A stretch of DNA of 64,000 nucleotides from JANRKF01 sp033763575. GTDB lineage: Bacteria; Pseudomonadota; Alphaproteobacteria; Rickettsiales; SXRF01. Below the pieces are notes generated by a model. The model saw only the letters and a program-made list of their open reading frames with translations, was not told the origin of the DNA and ran no database searches. Shown in pieces: positions 37,423 to 44,799 of the stretch. Position 1 is the first letter of the stretch. The number at the start of each line of letters is the position of its first letter. The position numbers and the translations under genes were made by a program. The stretch is from the NCBI GenBank assembly GCA_033763575.1, contig JANRKF010000024.1, positions 94,336 to 158,335 of the forward strand, given 5' to 3'.

Positions 37423-38013
37423 ATGGACAAACCCCAAGCCGCCCGCGACATCATCACCGCCGCCCTGCCGCATGTGCCGTTCGATGGCTGGACGATGCGT
37501 GCGCTGAACAAAGGCGCCGTCGATGCCGGTTACAGCAAGACCGACGTCATCCGTGTGTTCCCCGGCGGCGCGATGCAGGCGCTGGATACATTCTTAGCGC
37601 TTTCCGACAAGGCAATGGAAGCCGCCCTTGCCCAGTATCATTTAGACAGCATGAAAATACGCGAACGCATCACCCTCGCCGTCCGCCTGCGCATTGAATT
37701 GCATGAGGGACACCCGGAAGCGCTCCGGCGCGCCGTGTCGGTGCTGATGCTGCCGCCCTACCTGCCGCGTGCGATGAAAAGCATCTATCGCACGGTCGAC
37801 AGCATCTGGCACGCCATCGGCGATAAAAGCACCGATTTCAATTTCTACAGCAAACGCGCAACGCTCGCCGCCGTCTATCTCGCCACGCTGCATTTCTGGA
37901 TGAATGACCATTCAGCAGGCCATCAGGCGAGCTGGGCGTTCCTTGACCGGCGGATCGAAGACGTCATGAAAATCGAAAAATTCAAATATAACCTGTTCAA
38001 GAAAATCGCCTAA
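37423..38013 (+). CDS. COQ9-family ubiquinone biosynthesis protein
   Basis: 196 residues with the TetR-like fold and lipid-binding C-terminal signature of COQ9 (SIYRTVDSIWHAIGDKSTDF, FYSKRATLAAVYLATL). COQ9 presents quinone intermediates to the hydroxylase COQ7. It is typical of alphaproteobacteria and mitochondria. It is followed by a set of hairpins rather than by another ubiquinone gene. Confidence 0.92.
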   Translation: MDKPQAARDIITAALPHVPFDGWTMRALNKGAVDAGYSKTDVIRVFPGGAMQALDTFLALSDKAMEAALAQYHLDSMKIRERITLAVRLRIELHEGHPEALRRAVSVLMLPPYLPRAMKSIYRTVDSIWHAIGDKSTDFNFYSKRATLAAVYLATLHFWMNDHSAGHQASWAFLDRRIEDVMKIEKFKYNLFKKIA

Positions 38014-38031
38014 ACAAATATATGCTAATTT

Positions 38032-38138
38032 GCAATCAACACAGTTGATTGCTTACGCTGGCTACGCCGCGTAAAACCGCCGCTCTCAGCGACGGTTTTG
38101 AATAGCATTTCTCGATATATTGATCGAGAAATGCTATT
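38032..38138. repeat. Stacked hairpins between convergent genes
   Basis: Perfect inverted repeats GCAATCAAC/GTTGATTGC (38032-38052) and a 16-base-pair stem (38101-38116 with 38123-38138, loop ATATTG) flank an imperfect stem AAAACCG/CGGTTTT. The last stem overlaps the stop codon of the prepilin gene. They may serve as a bidirectional terminator. Confidence 0.65.
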
Positions 38139-38946
38139 ACTCATCCGCATCGCGCAGCTGGACGCGGGTGGCAAACGCCACCAGGTCATCAAAATTATTG
38201 AGCGCGTCGGCAGGATCGGGTTTGACATCGCCCTGCATGAAACTATCCAGGTCCGCCGAGCCGTTCAGCGCGCCGGACGCCGTGCATTTGCAGTTGAGCA
38301 ACTCGCTGGTGTTGGTGATGCCGGAATTCACCAGCGTGCCGGTGGCGCCGCCACGGCCGCCATGGCCATTTTTCCCGTAGCTCACCAGCACATAGGCCGC
38401 CGTCGTGGCAAGCGCGGCGCTGCTATCGTTATTGCTGACGGTGATGCGCGCCGTGGTGTCGGTCGGCGCGATGCCGTCAAACGCATCCGACACCACAAAG
38501 GCCGGCGCGACCGCGTAGCGGATACGCCGCCCCCAGCCATCGACCGCCATGTCATCCGGCAGGCCGAGCGTGCGGACCGGCACCATGCCCACCGCCGCCG
38601 TCGCATCGGCAATATCCGCCGCAGGCGAGCCGCCCGCGCAATTACCCGTCGTTGCCGCTTCGATACCGAAATTGGCAGCGCTCGTCGCATAGGCCGAGGA
38701 GTTGGCCGGGCATGGAAGCCGGTTATAGGCGATGCGGTAATCGCCAATCACCTGCTGCAGCTTGGCGAGTTTATTCTGCGTCGCCGTGTACGAAGCGTCT
38801 TCCAGCGAGGCCGAAAAAATGGCAATGAGCGTGCCCAGCAACCCGGCAATGACCGCCAGCACCACCGTCAGCTCGAGGAGGGTGAAGCCTGATCCCCGCA
38901 CTTGTTGCGGGGTCTGGTTTGTATCAGGTGCAGCCATTGACTTCAT
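38137..38946 (-). CDS. Type IV prepilin-like protein (N-methylated pseudopilin)
   Basis: 269 residues from the ATG at 38946 (GTGGGGATACG upstream). The prepilin peptidase site is G-FTLLELTVVLAVIAGLL, giving a mature protein with an N-terminal hydrophobic helix and a globular domain containing paired Cys residues. The residues before the cleavage site (QTPQQVRGS) come from the same 28-base palindromic repeat as in queG. No pilus assembly genes are nearby. Confidence 0.82.
   Translation of the reverse strand: MKSMAAPDTNQTPQQVRGSGFTLLELTVVLAVIAGLLGTLIAIFSASLEDASYTATQNKLAKLQQVIGDYRIAYNRLPCPANSSAYATSAANFGIEAATTGNCAGGSPAADIADATAAVGMVPVRTLGLPDDMAVDGWGRRIRYAVAPAFVVSDAFDGIAPTDTTARITVSNNDSSAALATTAAYVLVSYGKNGHGGRGGATGTLVNSGITNTSELLNCKCTASGALNGSADLDSFMQGDVKPDPADALNNFDDLVAFATRVQLRDADE
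38890..38917. repeat. 28-base palindromic repeat in frame in the prepilin gene
   Basis: This is the exact reverse complement of 33178-33205 in queG. On the minus strand it encodes QTPQQVRGS, ending one residue before the Gly of the leader peptidase site. Confidence 0.85.
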
Positions 38947-38961
38947 CGTATCCCCACAAAT

Positions 38962-39001
38962 GGATCCCCGGCTCTCGCCTTCCGGCTCGCCCGAGGATGA
39001 C
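38962..39001. repeat. REP-type palindrome upstream of the prepilin gene
   Basis: GGATCCCCGG ... CCGAGGATGACA has the same outer end (GGATGAC) as the palindromes that bound the GIY-YIG cassettes. It lies between lpdA and the prepilin gene. Confidence 0.5.
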
Positions 39002-39035
39002 AAAAACCTAAGCGGCAAAGCCGCTAATGTTTTTG

Positions 39036-40466
39036 TCACATATGAACAACACGCCCATACGCATCGAGCACGCTCTCATGCATCATTTCCGAAAGCGTCG
39101 GGTGCGGGAAGATGGTATGCATCAGCTCGCCCTCGGTGAGCTCGCCGGTTTTGGCGATGACATAGCCCTGGATCATCTCCGTCACCTCCGCGCCGATCAT
39201 ATGGGCGCCAAGCAACTCACCGGTCTTCGCGTGGAAAATTGTTTTGACCAAGCCTTCCGGCTCGCCCAGCGCAATCGCTTTGCCGTTGCCCATGAAGGGG
39301 AAGCGCCCGACTTTGATATTTTCTTTTTTATATTTTTCCGTCGCGGCTTTTTCGGTAAGCCCGACACTCGCGATTTGCGGATGCGAATAGGTGCAGCCGG
39401 GAATATTTTCTTTTTTCATCGGGTGCACGCCTTTGACCCCGGCGATTTTTTCAACACAGACAATCGCCTCGTGGCTGGCTTTGTGGGCGAGCCATGGCGC
39501 GCCGGTGACGTCGCCAATCGCATAGACGCCGGGCTCGGCGGTGGCGCCGTAACCATCGGTGGTGATGTGGCCGCGATCAATTTTCACCTTGGTATTTTCC
39601 AGCCCAAGATTTTCGGAATTGCCGACAATGCCCACCGCCATGATCACCCGCTCGGCAGTGATTTCCGAAGATTTTCCGCCCTGCTCCACCGTGGCGATCA
39701 CATCATTCTTGCCTTTTTTGAGCGCTTTCACGGTGGCCCCGGTGATAATCTGCATGCCGTGTTTTTCAAAGGCCTTGTGCGCCATTTTGCTGATCTCTTC
39801 ATCTTCCACCGGCAGGATGCGGTCGATCACTTCGACCACCGTCACCTCCGCGCCCATGGTGCGGTAGAAGCTCGCGAACTCAATGCCGATAGCGCCCGAA
39901 CCCACCACCAGAAGGGATTTCGGCATCACCTCCGGAACCATGGCTTCCTTATAGGTCCAGACCAGTTTGCCATCCGCTTCCAAACCGGGAAGCTGGCGCG
40001 CCCGGGCACCGGTGGCGAGGATGATGTGCTTGGCGGAAAGTGTCTCCTTGCCGTCCACCGAAATTTTATGTTGGCCTACCGCTTCGCTGCTTGAGGCCGG
40101 CTTGCATTTGCCCAAAAGCTTCGCGGTGCCCATGAACACGGTCACCTTGTTCTTTTTCATCAAATGGCCGATGCCTTTGGAAAGCTGCGACGCCACGCCA
40201 CGCGAACGCTCCACGATTTTTTTGATGTCGAACGAAATCTTCTCGGCCTTCAAACCAAACTCTTCGGCATGGTTCATCAAATGATAAATTTCCGACGTGC
40301 GCAGCAGCGCCTTGGTCGGGATGCAGCCCCAGTTGAGGCAAATGCCGCCCAGATGCTCGCGCTCCACCAGCGCGGTTTTGAGGCCCAGCTGCGAGGCGCG
40401 GATCGCCGCTACATAACCACCCGGCCCACCACCAATTACCACTACATCAAAATTTTGTTCGGTCAT
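39036..40466 (-). CDS. lpdA: Dihydrolipoamide dehydrogenase (E3)
   Basis: 476 residues. It has the FAD loop VVVIGGGPGGYVAAI, the redox disulfide GICLNWGCIPTKAL, an NAD-binding GSGAIGIEFASFY and the C-terminal HPTLSEM with the active-site His. It reoxidises lipoamide in 2-oxoacid dehydrogenase complexes. The start is set at 40466 because the in-frame ATG at 40481 lies inside a palindromic repeat. A 26-base palindrome is inserted in frame (40073-40098, PASSSEAVG). Bases 40423-40466 are duplicated at 40836-40879. Confidence 0.95.
   Translation of the reverse strand: MTEQNFDVVVIGGGPGGYVAAIRASQLGLKTALVEREHLGGICLNWGCIPTKALLRTSEIYHLMNHAEEFGLKAEKISFDIKKIVERSRGVASQLSKGIGHLMKKNKVTVFMGTAKLLGKCKPASSSEAVGQHKISVDGKETLSAKHIILATGARARQLPGLEADGKLVWTYKEAMVPEVMPKSLLVVGSGAIGIEFASFYRTMGAEVTVVEVIDRILPVEDEEISKMAHKAFEKHGMQIITGATVKALKKGKNDVIATVEQGGKSSEITAERVIMAVGIVGNSENLGLENTKVKIDRGHITTDGYGATAEPGVYAIGDVTGAPWLAHKASHEAIVCVEKIAGVKGVHPMKKENIPGCTYSHPQIASVGLTEKAATEKYKKENIKVGRFPFMGNGKAIALGEPEGLVKTIFHAKTGELLGAHMIGAEVTEMIQGYVIAKTGELTEGELMHTIFPHPTLSEMMHESVLDAYGRVVHM
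40073..40098. repeat. 26-base palindrome in frame in lpdA
   Basis: GGCCTACCGCTTCGC plus a right half ending TTGAGGCC shares its 20-base core with 33992-34017 and 34029-34054. It adds about nine residues between KCK and QHKISVDGKE of LpdA. Confidence 0.75.
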
Positions 40467-40476
40467 TTTTAGCTCC

Positions 40477-40829
40477 GTCATTCCTGCGAAAGCAGGAATC
40501 TCATATTATTGTGTTATACAAATCATCCCAGTGCGGATTCTCTTGTTCAATTAATTCAATTTTCCACGCTCTTTTCCAAGTTTTAATTTGCGTCTCTCGA
40601 GTGATAGCAGATTCAGCAGAATCATGTAGTTCAAAAAACACCAATTTTTTAATGTTGTATTTCGATGTATGACCTTTGATTATTTCGTGTTTATGTTCAT
40701 AGATCCTTTTGGCCAGGTTTGAGGTTACTCCTATATAGGTAGCACCATCCTTTCTGCTCGCCATGATATAAACGCAAAATTGCTTCACCCATTAACACCT
40801 AGAGGGATTCCAGCTTGCGCTGGAATGAC
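40477..40829. mobile_element. GIY-YIG cassette 1 bounded by palindromes
   Basis: The left end is the palindrome GTCATTCCTGC-GAAA-GCAGGAATC (40477-40500) and the right end is GATTCCAGC-TTGC-GCTGGAATGAC (40806-40829), so the outer ends GTCATTCC and GGAATGAC are inverted. The only gene inside is the GIY-YIG protein. Beyond the right end (40836-40879) is a second copy of the lpdA start. The cassette separates eno from lpdA. Confidence 0.65.
40501..40788 (-). CDS. Small GIY-YIG nuclease-domain protein
   Basis: 95 residues, essentially a bare GIY-YIG domain: VYI at 6-8, YIG at 18-20, an Arg at 28 and a C-terminal NPHWDDLY typical of the COG2827/URI group. The family cuts DNA in homing endonucleases and repair enzymes. 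Function in this stand-alone group is unproven. It starts at GTG 40788, 10 bases after the stop of the truncated lpdA copy, so it could be translated by coupling to that start. Confidence 0.85.
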   Translation of the reverse strand: MKQFCVYIMASRKDGATYIGVTSNLAKRIYEHKHEIIKGHTSKYNIKKLVFFELHDSAESAITRETQIKTWKRAWKIELIEQENPHWDDLYNTII

Positions 40830-40879
40830 GAAGGTGGCCCACCACCAATTACCACCACGTCAAAATTCTGTTCGGTCAT
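40799..40879 (-). pseudogene. Duplicated 5' end of lpdA
   Basis: Bases 40836-40879 repeat the first 44 bases of lpdA with three differences, all at third codon positions and all synonymous (CAG/CAA, GAC/GAT, GTG/GTA). The frame then runs into the cassette palindrome and stops at TAG 40799 after 26 codons. It lies 14 bases after the eno stop, where the intact lpdA start would be expected. Confidence 0.8.
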
Positions 40880-40893
40880 TCTTCGTCCCTTTC

Positions 40894-42168
40894 TTATTCC
40901 GCAAACCCGGTGCCGGCATAGCGCGCAGCGCGGCCTAATTCTTCTTCGATACGGATCAGCTCATTATATTTGGCAAGCCTGTCGGAGCGCGAGAGCGACC
41001 CGGTTTTGATCTGCCCGCAATTGGTGGCGACCGCCAGATGCGCAATCGTCGTATCTTCCGTCTCGCCGGAGCGGTGCGAAAGGATGGCGCGGTAACCCGC
41101 CTTATGCGCCATTTCGACAGCGGCCAGCGTTTCCGACAGCGTGCCGATCTGGTTGACTTTCACCAGGAGCGCATTGGCCAGCCCACCTTCGATGCCCTGC
41201 GCGAGAATGGCGGGATTAGTGACGAATAAATCATCGCCGACTAACTGCACGCGGTCGCCCAGCAGGTCGGTCATTTCCTTCCAGCCGAGATGATCGTCCT
41301 CGGCCATCGGGTCTTCGATCGAAATAATCGGATATTTGGACACAAGATTCTCATAATATTTAAGCAGCTTGCCGAAATCGAGCGATTTGCCTTCGCCTTC
41401 CAGAATGTATTTTCCTTTTTCGTAAAATTCCGTGGCAGCGACATCGAGCGCGAGGAAAATATCCTCACCCGGCTTATACCCCGCCCCTTCGATGGCTTTC
41501 ATGATGTAGGAAAGCGCTTCCTCCGCCTTGCCGATTTTCGGCGCGAAACCGCCTTCGTCGCCAACGCTGGTATTCAGGCCGTCATCGCTTAAGCGTTTTT
41601 TGAGCTCGTGGAACACTTCCGCGCCCATGCGAATCGCATCTTTCATGCTCTCGGCCGCCACCGGCATAATCATGAATTCCTGAATGTCGAGCTTGTTGTC
41701 GGCATGCTGCCCGCCATTGATGATGTTCATAAGCGGCACCGGCAAGGTATGCGCGCCCGCACCGCCGACATAGCGGTAAAGCGGCAGGCCCGACGCCTCA
41801 GCCGCCGCCTTCGCCACCGCGAGCGACACACCGAGAATCGCATTGGCCCCAAGGCGGGCTTTGTTATTCGTGCCGTCCAGCTCGATCATCGCCTGATCGA
41901 TTTGCCGCTGGTCTTCCGCGTCCATGCCGGTAATGGCATCGGCGATCTCGCCGTTCACATTCGCCACCGCCTTCTGCACGCCTTTGCCGAGGTACCGTTT
42001 TTTATTGCCATCGCGAAGCTCCAGCGCCTCCAGCGACCCGGTGGAGGCGCCGCTTGGAACCCCCGCCCGGCCGAACGAGCCGTCTTCGAGCACGACATCG
42101 ACCTCGACAGTGGGGTTGCCACGGCTGTCTAAAATTTCCCGGGCGTGGATATGGTCAATGGCGGTCAT
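40894..42168 (-). CDS. eno: Enolase
   Basis: 424 residues. The N-terminus is ITAIHAREILDSRGNPTVEV-like (here IDHIHAREILDSRGNPTVEV), the metal ligands lie in the IEDPMAEDD and VGDDLFVTN motifs, and the catalytic Lys and SHRSGETEDT loop are present. It interconverts 2-phosphoglycerate and phosphoenolpyruvate. It is part of the minus-strand set with lpdA downstream, which in relatives is directly adjacent. Confidence 0.97.
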   Translation of the reverse strand: MTAIDHIHAREILDSRGNPTVEVDVVLEDGSFGRAGVPSGASTGSLEALELRDGNKKRYLGKGVQKAVANVNGEIADAITGMDAEDQRQIDQAMIELDGTNNKARLGANAILGVSLAVAKAAAEASGLPLYRYVGGAGAHTLPVPLMNIINGGQHADNKLDIQEFMIMPVAAESMKDAIRMGAEVFHELKKRLSDDGLNTSVGDEGGFAPKIGKAEEALSYIMKAIEGAGYKPGEDIFLALDVAATEFYEKGKYILEGEGKSLDFGKLLKYYENLVSKYPIISIEDPMAEDDHLGWKEMTDLLGDRVQLVGDDLFVTNPAILAQGIEGGLANALLVKVNQIGTLSETLAAVEMAHKAGYRAILSHRSGETEDTTIAHLAVATNCGQIKTGSLSRSDRLAKYNELIRIEEELGRAARYAGTGFAE

Positions 42169-42176
42169 GGTGTCCT

Positions 42177-42485
42177 CTATTTGAATGAATGATGTGTGGT
42201 TTTTCGCTGCGGCCCAAATGCACCATCAGGCCATACGGCATATTCCCACTCGTCGTCCAGATAAAATTCCCGGTCAGCGAATTTTATCTTCACCTTGCCG
42301 GAAACACGCAACGTGCGACCCGGCGCAATGGTATGCGCATCATAACCTTCCGAAGATTGTATTTCAACCACTTGCCCGGACTCGGTGAGGTTGGTGATGG
42401 CGCCTGCCTGCGCCGCAGGCGAAACCAGCGACATAACTAATGCTGGCCAAAACATACGAACGGGTATATCATTAAAATAATCCAT
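42177..42485 (-). CDS. Small exported protein, 102 residues
   Basis: The product begins with 10 polar residues and then a hydrophobic signal-like stretch (MFWPALVMSLVSPAAQAGA). A small beta-rich domain follows, with Tyr/Trp-rich FYLDDEWEYAVWPDG. ATAGGATAGCG before the ATG at 42485 is an acceptable ribosome-binding site, and the start at 42455 lacks one. It is eight bases upstream of eno and divergent from the 42513 gene. The family is not recognised. Confidence 0.6.
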   Translation of the reverse strand: MDYFNDIPVRMFWPALVMSLVSPAAQAGAITNLTESGQVVEIQSSEGYDAHTIAPGRTLRVSGKVKIKFADREFYLDDEWEYAVWPDGAFGPQRKTTHHSFK

Positions 42486-42512
42486 CGCTATCCTATCAAT
42501 TTGGAGGAGATC

Positions 42513-42956
42513 ATGGGCTCAACCGTTGGCATGAAAGCACGCAAAAAGCAACCGGCAACTTCGCGGCCGGCGGCGGTGGATGTGTCATTCGAACGGGCGC
42601 TGATGAAGCTGGAGGATGTCTGCCTCGCCATCAAAGACGGCCAGTTCACCCATGGAAAAGAGGATATCGACCGCCTCTACTGGCAGCAGAAACTCAAGAA
42701 TATCGTGATGCCGATCTCGCTGGCCATGGCCGAATATAAAGGCCCACGCGTGTTCCACCAACATTATAAACATCGCGAAGATGACGATACGGTGCTGGTG
42801 CCGGTGCTGGAATCCTCCCGCGATAACCTGGTGCGGGTATGCGCCCGTTCGGTGGTCGAATGTGAAAAACTGAACGGCATGAAGGGCAGCAAACTGCTCG
42901 ACGAAAAATCGCTGCTGGAACGCTCGCTGCGCCAGTTCCTCGCCGCCGCGGCATAA
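42513..42956 (+). CDS. Hypothetical protein, 147 residues
   Basis: The ATG at 42513 has an excellent ribosome-binding site (TTTGGAGGAG). The protein is soluble with a basic N-terminus (MKARKKQPATSRP) and a helical body containing LMKLEDVCLAIKDGQF and VRVCARSVVECEKL. It has no signal peptide or membrane segment. It lies alone on the plus strand among minus-strand genes. I do not recognise it. Confidence 0.65.
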   Translation: MGSTVGMKARKKQPATSRPAAVDVSFERALMKLEDVCLAIKDGQFTHGKEDIDRLYWQQKLKNIVMPISLAMAEYKGPRVFHQHYKHREDDDTVLVPVLESSRDNLVRVCARSVVECEKLNGMKGSKLLDEKSLLERSLRQFLAAAA

Positions 42957-42970
42957 TTTTACTGGATTGA

Positions 42971-43441
42971 TTAGGAGTCGATGCTCCAGCCTTTTTGCTC
43001 GGGGCCGGTGGCGTGGCCGCTGCCCTCTTCCCGCACCGAGTAGGCGGCATCGCTGGGTCTTGAGGGTTGCCCGGAGTATTTACCGGATTTTTCACGTTCC
43101 TGATCCACAATGCTAAGTTCAGCAAAAGCCTTGCCCCTGTCAGTTACCGCCACCATCCCCGCTTGCTGCCTGACATAACCCTGCTCTATGAGGAGGTCCA
43201 GCGCCTTTTCACATTGCTCAAGAGTAAGGTTGCTACGGGGTTGATAGAAAGCACGCAACGCCTGATCCGTCTTGGGCAGCAAGGTGACGGGGTGCGCCGT
43301 ATCCGCGTCATGTCCAAATGCCAAGTCTTGGGTATTACCCGGAGTTGCAGCCGAATCTTGGCGTGCTTTAGCCTCTCGCGACACCATGTCCGCAAGCAAC
43401 AGGTGGGCGATGTTTTCGATGCTTCTATCTTCCTCGGCCAT
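42971..43441 (-). CDS. Hypothetical protein with possible winged-helix segment
   Basis: 156 residues. The middle part (about 70-110, LTLEQCEKALDLLIEQGYVR then VAVTDRGKAFAEL) has the pattern of a winged-helix transcription factor's recognition helix and wing. The N-terminal helix and the Ser/Gly-rich charged tail are not recognisable. It is convergent with the 42513 gene and transcribed in the kdsA direction, about 140 bases after kdsA. Role unknown. Confidence 0.55.
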   Translation of the reverse strand: MAEEDRSIENIAHLLLADMVSREAKARQDSAATPGNTQDLAFGHDADTAHPVTLLPKTDQALRAFYQPRSNLTLEQCEKALDLLIEQGYVRQQAGMVAVTDRGKAFAELSIVDQEREKSGKYSGQPSRPSDAAYSVREEGSGHATGPEQKGWSIDS

Positions 43442-43581
43442 GCGCGTTATCCCCTTAAAAATTTACTATTTGTTAATGTATAGCACGGCAAGCGGCCTAT
43501 GTCAATCGGGGGATCGATCTACATGCAAAGGAATAGTGGGCGGGTATGCCGCAGGGGCCGGGATATTTCCCGGAAAATTAC

Positions 43582-44415
43582 CTAAGCTTCTGATTTAACA
43601 AGCGTATCTATCGCCTTCAGGCGGGTGAGCAGCGCTTCCATATCCTGCAATTTCACCATGTTCGGCCCGTCGGAAGGGGCATTGTCGGGGTCCTGATGGG
43701 TCTCCATGAACACACCCGCCACACCCACCGCAATCGCCGCCTTGGCCATGGTCGGCACGAAGCGGCGATCGCCGCCGGAGGATGTCCCCTGCCCGCCCGG
43801 CTGCTGCACGCTGTGGGTCGCATCCATCACCACCGGGCAGCCCGTTTCGGCCATGATGGGCAGTGCGCGCATATCGGTCACCAGCGTGTTATAGCCAAAC
43901 GATGCCCCACGCTCAGTGAGGATGACGTTCGGGTTGCCCGACGCATCCATTTTCTCCACCACGTTTTTCATGTCCCACGGCGCCAGAAACTGGCCCTTTT
44001 TGATATTAATCACCGCACCGGTTTTCGCCGCCGCCACCAGCAGGTCGGTCTGGCGGCAGAGGAACGCCGGGATTTGCAGCACGTCGGCATGTTTGGCCAC
44101 AATCGCACATTGCTCCTCGTTATGAATATCGGTGAGGATGGGCAGGTTCATATCCCGACGTATCTCATCAAAAATCGGCATGGTTTTTTCCAAACCCATC
44201 CCGCGCTTGCCGCCTAAACTGGTGCGGTTGGCCTTGTCGAACGAGGATTTATAAATAAAAGGAATGCCCAGCTTGCTGGTGATTTTGGTAAGCGCTTCCG
44301 CCATCATCAGCGTATGGTCGCGGCTTTCCACCTGGCACGGCCCGGCAATCAGCACGAACGGCAGGTCGTTGCCGATGGTGATCGACTTTCCTATTTTTAT
44401 GTGGCGAATAGTCAT
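43582..44415 (-). CDS. kdsA: 3-deoxy-D-manno-octulosonate 8-phosphate synthase
   Basis: 277 residues of the DAHP/KDO8P synthase TIM-barrel family, with LIAGPCQVESRDHTLMMAE, IYKSSFDKANRTS and DATHSVQQPGGQGTSSGGDR. It condenses arabinose-5-phosphate with PEP, the first committed step of Kdo for LPS. The start is ATG 44415. The frame's extension to 44460 is read through a palindromic repeat that bounds GIY-YIG cassette 2. Confidence 0.96.
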   Translation of the reverse strand: MTIRHIKIGKSITIGNDLPFVLIAGPCQVESRDHTLMMAEALTKITSKLGIPFIYKSSFDKANRTSLGGKRGMGLEKTMPIFDEIRRDMNLPILTDIHNEEQCAIVAKHADVLQIPAFLCRQTDLLVAAAKTGAVINIKKGQFLAPWDMKNVVEKMDASGNPNVILTERGASFGYNTLVTDMRALPIMAETGCPVVMDATHSVQQPGGQGTSSGGDRRFVPTMAKAAIAVGVAGVFMETHQDPDNAPSDGPNMVKLQDMEALLTRLKAIDTLVKSEA

Positions 44416-44421
44416 GATCTT

Positions 44422-44790
44422 GTCATCCTGCGGACTGCGCAGCAGTAGCGCAGGATCCATCTTCCGTTAGTGTGTGATACAAATCATCCCAACCGGGATT
44501 CATTTTTTCGATTATAGCGATCTTTTTGCTACGCAGAAGGTTTTTTAATTTTTTCTCTGTGATGATTGCTGACTCTATGGTTTCGTGAACTTCATACCAT
44601 ACCAGTTTTGTTAAATCATATTGCTTGGTGAAGCCTTCAATGATCTTCGCTTTATGTTGCCAGACGCGCTTGATAAGATCGGAAGTAACGCCGATATAGA
44701 GCGTCCCATGGAACTGGTTGGACATCATATACACATAACCGGCTTTCATATGGATCCTGTGCTCTTGCCTGCGGCAAGCCACAGGATGAC
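44422..44790. mobile_element. GIY-YIG cassette 2 bounded by palindromes
   Basis: The left palindrome GTCATCCTGCG ... CGCAGGATCC (44422-44457) and the right palindrome GGATCCTGTG ... CACAGGATGAC (44752-44790) have inverted outer ends GTCATCC and GGATGAC, the same plan as cassette 1. The single gene inside is a GIY-YIG protein. It separates pyrG from kdsA, genes that are adjacent in many relatives. No duplicated target gene end is visible here. Confidence 0.65.
44423..44749 (-). CDS. Small GIY-YIG nuclease-domain protein
   Basis: 108 residues from ATG 44749: VYMMSNQFHGTLYIGVTSDL then KRVWQHKAKIIEGFT, and NPGWDDLYHT at the domain end. It is a clear paralogue of the 40501-40788 protein but is not nearly identical. 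The last 12 or so residues are read out of the bounding palindrome, so the stop codon belongs to the repeat. Nuclease activity is likely from the family but unproven. Confidence 0.85.
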   Translation of the reverse strand: MKAGYVYMMSNQFHGTLYIGVTSDLIKRVWQHKAKIIEGFTKQYDLTKLVWYEVHETIESAIITEKKLKNLLRSKKIAIIEKMNPGWDDLYHTLTEDGSCATAAQSAG

Positions 44791-44799
44791 ATATACTGA

